54,411 nt of DNA from an uncultured Pseudomonadota bacterium (GTDB taxonomy: Bacteria > Pseudomonadota > Alphaproteobacteria > UBA9219), in contig CAIXHP010000058.1 of the NCBI GenBank assembly GCA_903919315.1, positions 1 through 54,411 of the forward strand, in the 5' to 3' direction. The notes under the pieces were generated by a model, which worked only from the letters and a program-made list of their open reading frames with translations, did not search any database and had not been told where the DNA came from. A program made the position numbers and the translations under genes. Within the stretch, counting starts at the first letter, position 1, and every line of letters begins with the position of its first letter. Shown here one piece after another: positions 6,793 to 16,027 of the stretch.

Positions 6793-8607
6793 ATGAACTT
6801 GTCTCAATCAACCACCGTTCCTTCACAAAACCTGTCTTTGTTGCAGCGCGGCAAACCCAAAAGCTCGTGGGCGCTGATCCGGCGGCTGTTTCAGGGCTAT
6901 CTTCAGCCCCATTTCGGCGGGTTTGCGGCGGCGGCTGTTTTCATGGCGGTGGCGGCGGCGGCGACGGCGGCTTTGGCTTATATGATCAAGCCGATTGTCA
7001 ACGAACTGGGACAGGGACGTCCGCATTCTTATGTGCTCGGCATGGCGGGGCTGGTGTTGGCCATTTTTGCGGTGAACGGGTTCGCCACCTACTTCCACAC
7101 CGTGATCATGAATCGCATCGGCCAGCGCATCGTGACCAACGTGCAGCAGTCGATGCATCGGCATTTGCTGGGCGCTGACTTGTCCTTTTTTCACGCCAAC
7201 GCTTCGGGCACATTGATTTCGCGGCTGACCAACGATGTTGGCATCATGCGGCAAGCCGTGGGCGAGTGTTTGACCAGTTCGTTCAAGGGCGGGCTAAAGC
7301 TCGTCTTTCTTATCGGCCTGATGTTCTATCAGGACTGGAAATTGTCCTGCGCGGCTTTCTTTGTGTTTCCGTTGTCGGCGCTGTTCGTCGCGCAGATCGG
7401 CAAGCACATGCGGCGGTATTCCACGCGGACGCAGGAATCCATCGGCCAGTTCGCCTCGATGCTCAGTCAGGTGTTTCAGGGCATGCGCCACGTCAAGGCC
7501 TATGGCATGGAGGATGTCGAGCATGCGCGGGTGAAGGGCGTGACGGAATCCGTCTTTACGCTCGCGGTCAAAGGCTATCACGCCAGCGCGTTGGCCAATC
7601 CGATGGCCGAAATTCTCAGCGGCCTCGCCATCGCCGCCGTCATTCTGTATGGCGACAAACAGGTGGGGATGGGCTTGACGACGACCGGGGCGCTGTTCTC
7701 CTTTTTGACTTCGTTCATTCTGGCCTATGACCCCATGAAGCGCATCGCCAAGGTCAACGGGCAGCTTCAATCCGGTCTGGCGGCGGCAGAGCGGGTGTTC
7801 CAATTGCTCGACACCAAGCCCGCGATTGTCGATAAGCCGGACGCGAAGCCTTTGGCGGTCAGCGATTTTTCGGTGGCGATCCGGGATGTGGTTTTTCGTT
7901 ATGCCGACGGTTCGCTGGCGCTCGATCATGTGAACATCACCGTGCCGCACGGGAAGACGGTGGCTCTGGTGGGGCCGTCCGGCGCGGGGAAGTCGACGAT
8001 CATCAATCTTATTCCGCGCTTCTATGACGTGACGGAAGGCCGGATTTCGATCGGGGGCACGGACGCGCGCGATGTCACGCTCTCCAGTTTGCGCGAGCAG
8101 TTGGCGTTGGTCAGTCAGGAAACGGCGCTGTTCGACGACACGGTGCGGGGCAACATCGCCTATGGCAAGCGCGGCGCGACCGAGGCCGAGATCGTGGCCG
8201 CCGCCGAGTCCGCCTTTGCCGACGCATTCATCCGCGCTTTGCCGCAGGGATATGATACACTGGTGGGCGAACACGGTGTGAAGCTTTCGGGCGGTCAGCG
8301 TCAGCGCATCGCCATCGCGCGCGCCATGCTGCGGAACGCGCCGATACTGTTGCTGGACGAAGCGACTTCGGCGTTGGATAACGAGTCCGAACGCGCCGTT
8401 CAGGCGGCGCTGAGGCGGTTGCAACAGGGGCGCACGACCATCGTCGTCGCGCATAGGCTGTCGACGGTCGTCGATGCGGACCAGATCGTGGTGATGGATC
8501 AGGGCCGGGTGGTTGAACAGGGGACGCACGCCGAGCTGATGGCGCTGCGCCAACTGTACGCACGGCTTTACGGAATGCAGGCTGAGTTCGTTGAGGGTGA
8601 GCCATGA
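6793..8607 (+). CDS. msbA: MsbA-type ABC exporter (lipid/multidrug), permease-ATPase fusion
   Basis: About 604 residues, the size of an MsbA half-transporter: six membrane helices followed by one ATPase domain. ATPase motifs: Walker A GPSGAGKST, Q-loop SQETALFDD, signature LSGGQRQR, Walker B ILLLDEATSALD and the switch His in VVAHRLS. MsbA flips lipid A-core across the inner membrane, but close relatives export other lipids or drugs, so the symbol is tentative. The in-frame GTG at 6760 is an alternative start; neither start has a clear Shine-Dalgarno. The stop overlaps the start of the next gene (ATGA), so the two are coupled. Confidence 0.85.
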   Translation: MNLSQSTTVPSQNLSLLQRGKPKSSWALIRRLFQGYLQPHFGGFAAAAVFMAVAAAATAALAYMIKPIVNELGQGRPHSYVLGMAGLVLAIFAVNGFATYFHTVIMNRIGQRIVTNVQQSMHRHLLGADLSFFHANASGTLISRLTNDVGIMRQAVGECLTSSFKGGLKLVFLIGLMFYQDWKLSCAAFFVFPLSALFVAQIGKHMRRYSTRTQESIGQFASMLSQVFQGMRHVKAYGMEDVEHARVKGVTESVFTLAVKGYHASALANPMAEILSGLAIAAVILYGDKQVGMGLTTTGALFSFLTSFILAYDPMKRIAKVNGQLQSGLAAAERVFQLLDTKPAIVDKPDAKPLAVSDFSVAIRDVVFRYADGSLALDHVNITVPHGKTVALVGPSGAGKSTIINLIPRFYDVTEGRISIGGTDARDVTLSSLREQLALVSQETALFDDTVRGNIAYGKRGATEAEIVAAAESAFADAFIRALPQGYDTLVGEHGVKLSGGQRQRIAIARAMLRNAPILLLDEATSALDNESERAVQAALRRLQQGRTTIVVAHRLSTVVDADQIVVMDQGRVVEQGTHAELMALRQLYARLYGMQAEFVEGEP

Positions 8608-9455
8608 AAACTGCGCCTTTCATCCGGCGCGTGACCGGTTGGATCGTCACGCTTGTCCTTGCCTATGGCGTGTTTATTCTGGCTTTGGGCGGGATGCAGA
8701 AGCATTTGATGTATTTCCCCGACCCCAAGCCGTTCGTGCCTTCGGAATGGGCGCTCAAGGAATTGCAGCCTCTGCCGGTCACGACGACGGACGGGCTCAC
8801 GCTTTGGAGCTGGTACCGCGCGCCGCAGGGGAAGGGAAAGCCCACGGTTGTCTTCTTTCAGGGCAACGCGGGGCATCTGGGGTATCGTAATTATAAGGTG
8901 AGGCCGTGGCTGGACGCTGGGTATGGCGTGGTTCTGGTCGGCTATCGCGGCTTTAGCAATCCCGGCGAACCTTCGGAAGAAGGGCTGTACCGCGACGCGC
9001 GCGCCGCCATCGCGGCGGTGCTGGAGAAGGGGACTCCGGAGTCCAGTTTGGTGTTGTACGGTGAATCGTTGGGGACAGGCGTGGCGACGCAGATGGCGAC
9101 CGAATACAAGGCCGCCGGTCTTGTTCTGGAGTCGCCTTATACGTCCCTATCCGATGTCGGGGCGGAGCGTTATCCTTTGGTTCCGGTGCGCTGGCTGTTG
9201 ACCGACCATTACGATTCGCTGTCAAAGATCGGAAACATCGCCATGCCGCTTTTGCTTTTGCACGGCGAGGATGATGGCGTGGTGCCGACAAAGTTCGGAC
9301 GGCAGCTGTTCGCTGCGGCGCATGAGCCCAAGCAAGGCGTGTTTATCCCCCATGCCGGGCACAACAATATCTATGACCATAACGTGCAGCAGATCGTGGC
9401 GCAGTTCATCGCCGCGTTGCCGATGGGAACAGCGTCTAAAACCGCGCCGCGCTGA
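8604..9455 (+). CDS. Membrane-anchored alpha/beta hydrolase (BEM46/YfhR-like)
   Basis: 283 residues. An N-terminal membrane helix (about 10-30) is followed by a serine hydrolase domain: oxyanion/turn region FFQGNAGHLGYR, nucleophile elbow GESLG, acid in LLHGEDDGVVP and catalytic His in PHAGHNN. It probably faces the periplasm as an esterase or thioesterase of unknown substrate. Its start overlaps the stop of the ABC exporter, so it may act on the same exported lipid (inference). GAGGGTGAG precedes the ATG. Confidence 0.85.
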   Translation: MKTAPFIRRVTGWIVTLVLAYGVFILALGGMQKHLMYFPDPKPFVPSEWALKELQPLPVTTTDGLTLWSWYRAPQGKGKPTVVFFQGNAGHLGYRNYKVRPWLDAGYGVVLVGYRGFSNPGEPSEEGLYRDARAAIAAVLEKGTPESSLVLYGESLGTGVATQMATEYKAAGLVLESPYTSLSDVGAERYPLVPVRWLLTDHYDSLSKIGNIAMPLLLLHGEDDGVVPTKFGRQLFAAAHEPKQGVFIPHAGHNNIYDHNVQQIVAQFIAALPMGTASKTAPR

Positions 9456-9467
9456 AGCTTTTCAGCG
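9450..9467. terminator. Hairpin shared by two convergent stop codons
   Basis: CGCTGAA-GCTT-TTCAGCG forms a perfect 7-bp stem with a 4-base loop. The hydrolase TGA (9453-9455) and the TGA of the minus-strand gene (9462-9464) both lie inside it. It has no T-run, so intrinsic termination is only possible, not shown. Confidence 0.4.
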
Positions 9468-10289
9468 GTACTGGCAGGTGCCTGTGCCGTCCCCCGCATA
9501 GTCGATCTCGAGCGCCGTCGCCCTGTTGTTTGTCGTTGCGCAGTTCAGAGGTTTCGGCAGGGTGATTGCGTATTTGCCGCCGACTTTGGTGATCGTGCGG
9601 CCCGTCATGGGGAGTTCGCCCGCCGGAGGATCGCAGACGGCTTGCAACGCGAAGGCCACGGCGCTGAGGGTTCCGTCGAAGCGGATGTCCGCATTTTGTC
9701 CCGCGAAGACCTTTGCCCGCGACAAACCGCGCTTGTCTTCCTTATCGGTTGTCGCATTGCCGTCGAGTCGTAACTGGCAATGCGAAGGGATTTGCTCGCG
9801 AGGGTAGCCGAGCATGCTGGTTATGGTTTTGACATCGTTCGCGCCCCATGAATACTTGCCGTGGACGGTCACGGCGAGTTTGCTGGGAAGCTTGGCCGCG
9901 AGCGGGCCGGTGGTGCGCGAAAGATCGACTTCCTGAATGATCGCCGGGGCTATACCAATACCGTCCGGAGGGCGATTACTGCCCGGCACGGGCGCTCGGT
10001 TGCCCGGATTGGGCGTTTGCCGAGGCGCTAGGCCGACGGCTTCCAGCAGAGCGGGCGGTTTCTGGTTTTGGGTGGTGTTGTTGGCCGCATTTGAGGGCGG
10101 CAGGACCGGACGCGCGACGGCGGGAGGCTGCGGTGTTGTGACGGGGGCGGGGGCAACGCCCAGACCAAGGTTGGGTTGCTCTGATGAACTATTGTCCGAA
10201 GGGGGAACCAGCACGTTGGTGGCGGCGTGCGACTGCGGGGCGGCTAAAACACTCACGGCCAACACGAAACATGACAAGATCAAGCGCAT
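9462..10289 (-). CDS. Secreted protein of unknown function
   Basis: 275 residues. A signal peptide ends SHA|ATN near residue 22. Residues about 25-110 are Pro/Ala/Asn-rich and low complexity. The C-terminal half is globular and contains four Cys (SHCQLRLDG, AVCDPPAGE, LNCATTNN, GTCQYR), which could form two disulfides in the periplasm. I do not recognise a family. It is convergent with the hydrolase and divergent from efp. Confidence 0.7.
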   Translation of the reverse strand: MRLILSCFVLAVSVLAAPQSHAATNVLVPPSDNSSSEQPNLGLGVAPAPVTTPQPPAVARPVLPPSNAANNTTQNQKPPALLEAVGLAPRQTPNPGNRAPVPGSNRPPDGIGIAPAIIQEVDLSRTTGPLAAKLPSKLAVTVHGKYSWGANDVKTITSMLGYPREQIPSHCQLRLDGNATTDKEDKRGLSRAKVFAGQNADIRFDGTLSAVAFALQAVCDPPAGELPMTGRTITKVGGKYAITLPKPLNCATTNNRATALEIDYAGDGTGTCQYR

Positions 10290-10505
10290 CGGTATCTCTC
10301 CCCCGGTTTTCTTAACATTTAGACGATTTGAAGCCTTCTTACAAGAAACTAAGGCGATTTTTTTGGCAAAAAGCGCGCGAAATGGGTTGGCAGCCCGGCT
10401 TGAGGTTTACTCTTTGTCCGTCTCCCGCTATACCCCTGCCTGAAAGGCGCACGGAACCACGGGGGCCGGGGTCGCCTGAAACATTTTTCCTGCGAGCGAG
10501 TTAAC

Positions 10506-11069
10506 ATGAAAGTCGATGCGAATACCGTACGAAAGGGTCACGTTCTGGAGCACAACAACAAGCTGTGGCTTGTTTCCAAGAGCGAGATTATGATCCCCGG
10601 CAAGGGCAACGCCATCATCCAGATCGAAATGCGCGATGTCCGTACGGGCATCAAGACCAACGAGCGTTTTCGCACACAAGAAACGGTCGAGCGCGTCCAG
10701 TTGATGGATCACGAAATGCAGTTCCTGTTTTCGTCCGGCGACGAATACACCTTTATGGATCAGGAATCGTTCGAGCAGCATGTGGTCAACCGCGAACTGA
10801 TCGGCGATTCCGCCGTCTATTTGCAGGAAGGCATGATTTGCAACGTGCAGACCTATGAAGGCGCGCCTCTGTCGGTCACGTTGCCCGGCACGGTGATTCT
10901 TGAGATCGTCGAGGCCGACCCGGTCGTGAAGGGCCAGACGGCTTCGTCGTCGTACAAGCCCGCCAAGCTCTCGAACGGCGTGCGCGTTTTGGTGCCGCCT
11001 TTTATCGAGGCCGGAACGAAGATCGTCGTGAACACGAGCGACAGCTCCTACGTTGAACGCGCGAGATAA
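10506..11069 (+). CDS. efp: Elongation factor P
   Basis: 187 residues. It binds between the P and E sites of stalled ribosomes and promotes peptide-bond formation at polyproline stretches. The KOW-like N-terminal domain carries the modification loop PGKGNA with Lys33 at the tip, the residue that is beta-lysylated in EpmA-type systems. Two OB domains follow, ending in the conserved VVNTSDSSYVERA. The proline-rich PopZ and the repeat protein in this window are plausible clients. suhB starts two bases after the stop. Confidence 0.96.
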   Translation: MKVDANTVRKGHVLEHNNKLWLVSKSEIMIPGKGNAIIQIEMRDVRTGIKTNERFRTQETVERVQLMDHEMQFLFSSGDEYTFMDQESFEQHVVNRELIGDSAVYLQEGMICNVQTYEGAPLSVTLPGTVILEIVEADPVVKGQTASSSYKPAKLSNGVRVLVPPFIEAGTKIVVNTSDSSYVERAR

Positions 11070-11071
11070 TC

Positions 11072-11878
11072 ATGGTGATGCGTCCGCCGTTGGTGAATGT
11101 GATGGCCCGCGCCGCCGAAAAGGCAGCGCGCGGCTTAAAGAAGGATTTCGGCGAAGTTGAGCATCTCCAGATCTCGCGCAAAGGCCCGGCGGACTTCGTC
11201 AGCACGGCGGATTTGCAAGCGCAGAAAATCCTTCGCGAGGAACTGAGCAAGGCGCGTCCCGACTTCGGCTTTCTGATGGAAGAAAAGGACAACGCCCCCG
11301 ATACGTCGGGAAAGGGCGAGCGTTGGATTGTCGATCCGCTGGACGGCACGACCAATTTTCTTCACGGCCTGCCGCATTGGGCGATTTCCATCGCCGCCGA
11401 GCGGGAGGGAGAGCTCATCGCGGGGCTGATCTATAACCCGATCAGCGATGAAATGTTCTGGGCCGAAAAAGGCATCGGCGCTTATTGCAGCAACCAGCGC
11501 TTGCGCGTTTCCGCGCGCGGCGATTTCGCCGATTGCCTGATCGCCACGGGCATGCCGTTCAAGGGCAGTTCGAAACCGGTAGCGCCCTTTATAGCTGAAT
11601 TGCAGGCGATCATGCCGCACGTTGCAGGCGTTCGCCGGGCCGGTTCCGCCGCGCTCGACCTCGCCTATGTCGCGGCGGGCCGATATGACGGCTATTGGGA
11701 ATCGGGGCTTGGGCCTTGGGACATCGCCGCCGGGATTTTGCTGGTCAAGGAGGCGGGCGGCTTCGTTGCGCCGCTGATCGCCAAGCAGGATCCGCTGAAA
11801 AGCGGTTGCTTGATCGCCAGCAATACGGCCGTTCATGACAAGTTTGTCGCCGCTTTGCGTGGCGCGAAGGTCGGCTAA
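11072..11878 (+). CDS. suhB: Inositol monophosphatase family protein (SuhB-like)
   Basis: 268 residues. A Mg2+-dependent phosphatase; E. coli SuhB dephosphorylates inositol-1-phosphate and also takes part in rRNA antitermination. Metal-site motifs are all present: DFVSTAD, the MEEKD glutamate region, WIVDPLDGTTNFLHG and GPWDIAAG near the C-terminus. It lies directly after efp, which implies one transcript. The first ATG is used; GTG/ATG two codons later would not change the protein materially. Confidence 0.92.
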   Translation: MVMRPPLVNVMARAAEKAARGLKKDFGEVEHLQISRKGPADFVSTADLQAQKILREELSKARPDFGFLMEEKDNAPDTSGKGERWIVDPLDGTTNFLHGLPHWAISIAAEREGELIAGLIYNPISDEMFWAEKGIGAYCSNQRLRVSARGDFADCLIATGMPFKGSSKPVAPFIAELQAIMPHVAGVRRAGSAALDLAYVAAGRYDGYWESGLGPWDIAAGILLVKEAGGFVAPLIAKQDPLKSGCLIASNTAVHDKFVAALRGAKVG

Positions 11879-12055
11879 CAAATTGAAAATCCTTGCCCTT
11901 GCTTCGGCGGAGGGCGAACGGCGCGGGGCGATTCGTTGGGCTGCCTTGGGCTGTCACAACTGAATCGCGCCGACTCTTTGATAACTATCGACTATCTCTT
12001 CCGTTCCCATTAGAACATTTGGGAGTGCGATTCTGTTATAGGTTACGCCCTTCCG

Positions 12056-15000
12056 ATGTTCTCATCCGATCGATCCTCAATGCGTTGGCTGGTTGGCGCT
12101 TTTGTCGCCATGCTGGTCGCTGTTTCCGCTGGCACCGCTCTGGCGCGGACGAGTGTGTCGTCGGCACCCCAGCCCTTCGCCGAATCTGTGAGCGATCCGA
12201 ATTCGCCCCCGGATCTGCCGGAGGGAATCACATGGGGTAAACCTCTGAAGGCGGGTGACCTGACGCTGCCCAAGCCGCCGAAGCCGAAGGCGGTGCGTCC
12301 TGCGCCGTCCGTGACCGCGCCCCAACTTCCTGTTGGCGGTTTGCAGGCACCCAAGATCACAACACATGCCGAGTCGCCGGTGCTCGCGCCCAAGTCCAGT
12401 TCCGCGAGCGTGATGTTGCTGCAAGGCATGAAGAACGCTTTGCAACAGTCGGGACAGAATCCCGACCTGCCGAAATCGGAAATCGTTCCGACGGTCGCGC
12501 CTTCGTCGTTGCAACCGCTTGCGCTGACTCCCAACCCGATGCCGTCTTCGTCCTATCAACCGGGGCAGGAGCCGCGTGATCTTGCTGCGGTGGTGGGCGG
12601 CGTGGCCGCTAAGGCGGAACCGGTGGCGACGGATGATAGCGAATCGGCTCCCGTACCCAAAGCGACGGAATTGACGCAGCCGCCTGTTCCTTTGGAGCAG
12701 GCCGCCAGCCCGACCGCTGAGTCCGGCGCGACGAGCAGTATTTTTGGCCCGGCGGTTGCTGAGGACGCTGGGGATGCCGCGCCAGAACCGATGAATCCGC
12801 CCGTTTCCACCGCCGTTGCCGCGAAAGACTGCGAGCCAAAGGTTGTGTCGTGGACGAAGGATTGCGCCGATGCGGGGTATCCCGACACCTTCACGGGCAA
12901 GATTTCTGGCGAGACGCGCAGTGTGTGTCCTGCGGGCGATGTGCAGGACGTTTGGTTGAGCAACACCTGTGCGCCTCCGGTTTCGGCGGCCGCGCCGACC
13001 GAAGAAAAGACAGAGTCGAAGCCTGCGGATGTTGCGCTAGAGCCTGAATCCGTTCTGTCGGCGGCTATGGCCGTGCCGGAGCGTAGGGATCGCGCCGAAC
13101 GTATGGATGCCCGCTGCGGCGCGGCCAATGGTTTGGCGGCGGCGAGCAAGCCTGTGGCTGATCTTTGCGCCGAAGGTTCTGTCGCGGATGTGTCCGGCGA
13201 CGGGCCGTGGCGTTGGAGTTGCCGTGGTATGAACGGCGGGATGACGGTCAGCTGCGCCGCTCCGCTTGCCAAGGCGAACGCGAAGGAATCAGCCAAGATT
13301 AAGGCGAACGTGGCCAAGCCTGCGCTCGCGATCGAAGACGGCAAGTGCGGCGTGGCGAACGGCGCGGGGCTGGATCAGATGCCGGAGCAGGGGCTTTGCG
13401 CCAAGGGAATCGCCAGCCGTGTCAACGGCGGCGGGCCGTGGACGTGGGCGTGTTCGGGCGTGAACGGCGGGAGCGCGGCGGCTTGCGGCGCGTCCAAGAA
13501 AATCGACGGCGCGTGCGGCTCGGCGGACAAAGTCGGCGTGGATTCCATGCCTCAACGCGATTTGTGCGTGGCGGGTTACGCCAGCGCGGTGACCGGCAAT
13601 GGGCCGTGGCAATGGACGTGCTCCGGCATTTCCGGCGGCACGGCGGCGACCTGCTCGGCCTCGACTCGCATCAACGCCGTTTGCGGCTCGGCCTCGCTGA
13701 CGGGCCATCGCGAGACTCCCATGGACGGGTTGTGCAACGCGGGCGAAGCTTCCAATATGGAGGGCGAGGGGCCGTGGCAGTGGACGTGTTCCGGTCTTGA
13801 CGGTGGCGCTTCCGTTTCGTGCAAGGCTCCGATGATGGTGGATGGTCAATGCGGTGCGTCCAACGGCGGCGGGTTTGAAAAGGCTCCGGCGGAGGATTTA
13901 TGCGCTCAAGGCCATTCCAGCCGCGTGACGGGGCTTGGGCCGTGGAACTGGACGTGTTCCGGTGAAGATGGCGGCAATACGGTCAGTTGCACGGCTTCTC
14001 TGGCGGCTCGTGAGGCCTCTGCGGTGAGCGGCTCGGCATCGGATTCCGCTTCGGTCGCCTGCGGTGCGGCCAGCGAAACGGTGACGTTTGCGGCTCCTGC
14101 TCAAAACCTGTGCGCGGGCGGCAAGGCCAGCGCGGTGTCCGGCGACGGGCCGTGGACGTGGAGCTGTTCGGACGACGCGGGAAGCAACGTGTCTTGCTCG
14201 ACCCTTCAGGCGACGGAAGGATCTTGCGGCAAGGCGGCGAATGTGCCGAGCGTCGAGGCTCCTGCGGCCAATCTGTGCGCTTCCGGCGCGCCGGGCGATG
14301 TGGTGAAGCGCGGCGACAAGGCCAATTGGTCGTGGGATTGCCGTGGATCGATGGGCGCGGCGACCGTGTCCTGCTCGGCTCCCGTGGGGCAGAGCGCGGC
14401 AGCGGCCAGCGCGGTTGATGATTTCAAGTGTGGTTTCGCGGCGGGACGCGGCGTGACGACGGCTCCGTCCGCCGACCTCTGCGACGCGGGCAAGCCCAGC
14501 GCTGTTCAGGGGCATGGCCCTTGGACATGGACATGCGGCGAAAAGAGCGCGCGCAAGGGTACGCGTAAAGTGTCGTGCGAGGCTCCCAAGATCGTTGACG
14601 GTGCCTGTGGCGCGGCCAACGGTTCGATACAAGCCGAAGCGCCTTTGTCCAGTCTCTGCGCCGCCGGAACGGCGACGCCGATCGACGGCAACGGCCCGTG
14701 GCAATGGAGCTGCGTCGGTGTGGCGGGGGGAGGTAGTTCCAGCTGCTCCGCTTCCGCCCAATCGCAGACGCGCGTCGACGGAACGTGCGGCGCGGCGGCC
14801 AATGCGGTGATGACTTCGACACCCGACGCCAATTTGTGCGACAGTGGCACGGCCAGCACCGTTTACGGCGATGGCCCGTGGACATGGACATGCTCTGGCA
14901 TGAACGGCGGCATTGCCAGCACTTGCACGACATCGAAGGTGATGCCCAAGGCACCACCGCCTCCGGGCCCGGCCGTGAACGGCAATTGCGGCCCCTCGAA

Positions 15001-16012
15001 CGGCGTGGCGGCGGTTGATGAGCCGGTCGAAGGACTCTGCACTTCGGGAACCGTGACATCGGTGAGCGGCCAAGGGCCGTGGAACTGGAATTGCCTCGGC
15101 GCGAACGGTGGTATGACGGTCAGCTGCACCGCGCCGCTTATGCCTCCGGCTCCGATTGTCGGCGTGTGCGGCGTGGCCAACGGTGTCAGCACGTTGACGA
15201 CTCCGCGCAGCGGTCTTTGCTCCGCCGGTATCTCCAGCGCCGTCAACGGCAAGGGGCCGTGGACGTGGAGCTGCTCGGGCACCAACGGCGGGGGCGCGGT
15301 CAGCTGCGTCGCGCCTTTGGCGGGTAAAGGCGCAAGCGCTGCGCCGCTGCCTTCGATGGTCACGCCATCCAACGCGGCGAACGACGATGAGGCTCCGGCT
15401 CCGATGGCGGCTCCCAGCACGTTGGTGACACCGCGTTTGTCGTCGGGCGCTTTGGCTCCCCTTGAAAAAGGTGCGATGCCGAAGTTGAAGCCATCCAAGC
15501 CGCTTTCACTCAACGAGAGCGCACCGCCGGTGGTTGATATGTCGGACGCTGTTGCTCCTCCGGCTGTCCCCCCCGGCTTGCCTGACGATGCCGAGCCGTT
15601 GTTGCCGCCGCCTTTGCGCGACACGGTCAACCCTTCGCCTTCGCTCAAGCCACCGGCCATTGATTCCGAGGGCAAGCCGATTGCGGCAGCGCGGCTGGAA
15701 CTTGACGACGATCTTTCCACCATCGCATTCACGCGAGGATCCGATGTGATTGAACGCGATGCCTTGGCGCAGTTGGACAAGCTGGCGGGTGTGATGAAGA
15801 CCCACGGCAACGCGCGGATCACGCTCACGGCCTATGCCGACAACAGCACGATCACGCCGCGCGAGGCGCGTCGTTTATCGCTGTCGCGGGCGTTGGCGTT
15901 GCGCGACTACCTCACCACCAAGGGCATCGCCAGCGGGCGCATTGATGTTCGCGCGCTCGGCGCGAACGTGCCCAGCGGCGACATGGATCGCGTGGATGTG
16001 AAGGTCAACTGA
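12056..16012 (+). CDS. Giant secreted protein: 12 Cys/Trp repeats and a C-terminal OmpA-like domain
   Basis: 1318 residues. A signal peptide ends ALA|RT near residue 31 (the ATG at 12080 would also keep it). Residues about 32-340 are Pro/Ala/Ser-rich. About 13110-15320 encodes 12 tandem units of roughly 50-65 residues built as CGxANG ... LCxxG ... GxGPWxWxCxGxNGG ... CxA, with four Cys each. A Pro-rich linker follows. The last 100 residues are an OmpA-like peptidoglycan-binding domain; YADNSTITPREARRLSLSRA holds the Asp and Arg that bind diaminopimelate. It is probably exported, attached to peptidoglycan and stabilised by disulfides; adhesion or a structural role is inference. Unit 7 lacks the GPW motif and unit 8 lacks the NGG motif. 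Confidence 0.85.
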   Translation: MFSSDRSSMRWLVGAFVAMLVAVSAGTALARTSVSSAPQPFAESVSDPNSPPDLPEGITWGKPLKAGDLTLPKPPKPKAVRPAPSVTAPQLPVGGLQAPKITTHAESPVLAPKSSSASVMLLQGMKNALQQSGQNPDLPKSEIVPTVAPSSLQPLALTPNPMPSSSYQPGQEPRDLAAVVGGVAAKAEPVATDDSESAPVPKATELTQPPVPLEQAASPTAESGATSSIFGPAVAEDAGDAAPEPMNPPVSTAVAAKDCEPKVVSWTKDCADAGYPDTFTGKISGETRSVCPAGDVQDVWLSNTCAPPVSAAAPTEEKTESKPADVALEPESVLSAAMAVPERRDRAERMDARCGAANGLAAASKPVADLCAEGSVADVSGDGPWRWSCRGMNGGMTVSCAAPLAKANAKESAKIKANVAKPALAIEDGKCGVANGAGLDQMPEQGLCAKGIASRVNGGGPWTWACSGVNGGSAAACGASKKIDGACGSADKVGVDSMPQRDLCVAGYASAVTGNGPWQWTCSGISGGTAATCSASTRINAVCGSASLTGHRETPMDGLCNAGEASNMEGEGPWQWTCSGLDGGASVSCKAPMMVDGQCGASNGGGFEKAPAEDLCAQGHSSRVTGLGPWNWTCSGEDGGNTVSCTASLAAREASAVSGSASDSASVACGAASETVTFAAPAQNLCAGGKASAVSGDGPWTWSCSDDAGSNVSCSTLQATEGSCGKAANVPSVEAPAANLCASGAPGDVVKRGDKANWSWDCRGSMGAATVSCSAPVGQSAAAASAVDDFKCGFAAGRGVTTAPSADLCDAGKPSAVQGHGPWTWTCGEKSARKGTRKVSCEAPKIVDGACGAANGSIQAEAPLSSLCAAGTATPIDGNGPWQWSCVGVAGGGSSSCSASAQSQTRVDGTCGAAANAVMTSTPDANLCDSGTASTVYGDGPWTWTCSGMNGGIASTCTTSKVMPKAPPPPGPAVNGNCGPSNGVAAVDEPVEGLCTSGTVTSVSGQGPWNWNCLGANGGMTVSCTAPLMPPAPIVGVCGVANGVSTLTTPRSGLCSAGISSAVNGKGPWTWSCSGTNGGGAVSCVAPLAGKGASAAPLPSMVTPSNAANDDEAPAPMAAPSTLVTPRLSSGALAPLEKGAMPKLKPSKPLSLNESAPPVVDMSDAVAPPAVPPGLPDDAEPLLPPPLRDTVNPSPSLKPPAIDSEGKPIAAARLELDDDLSTIAFTRGSDVIERDALAQLDKLAGVMKTHGNARITLTAYADNSTITPREARRLSLSRALALRDYLTTKGIASGRIDVRALGANVPSGDMDRVDVKVN

Positions 16013-16027
16013 CCTTTGCGGGCGGCT

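Noticed and set aside
7294-8553. 419-codon open frame antisense to the ABC exporter
   Set aside because: It mirrors a gene with clear ATPase motifs; its Arg/His/Gln-rich translation is typical of shadow frames in GC-rich DNA.
13898-15073. 391-codon antisense frame in the repeat protein gene
   Set aside because: Its repeats are the reverse image of the coding repeats.
13110-15320. CRISPR-like periodic repeats
   Set aside because: The period (150-200 bases) and in-frame protein motif show a tandem protein repeat, not direct repeats with spacers.
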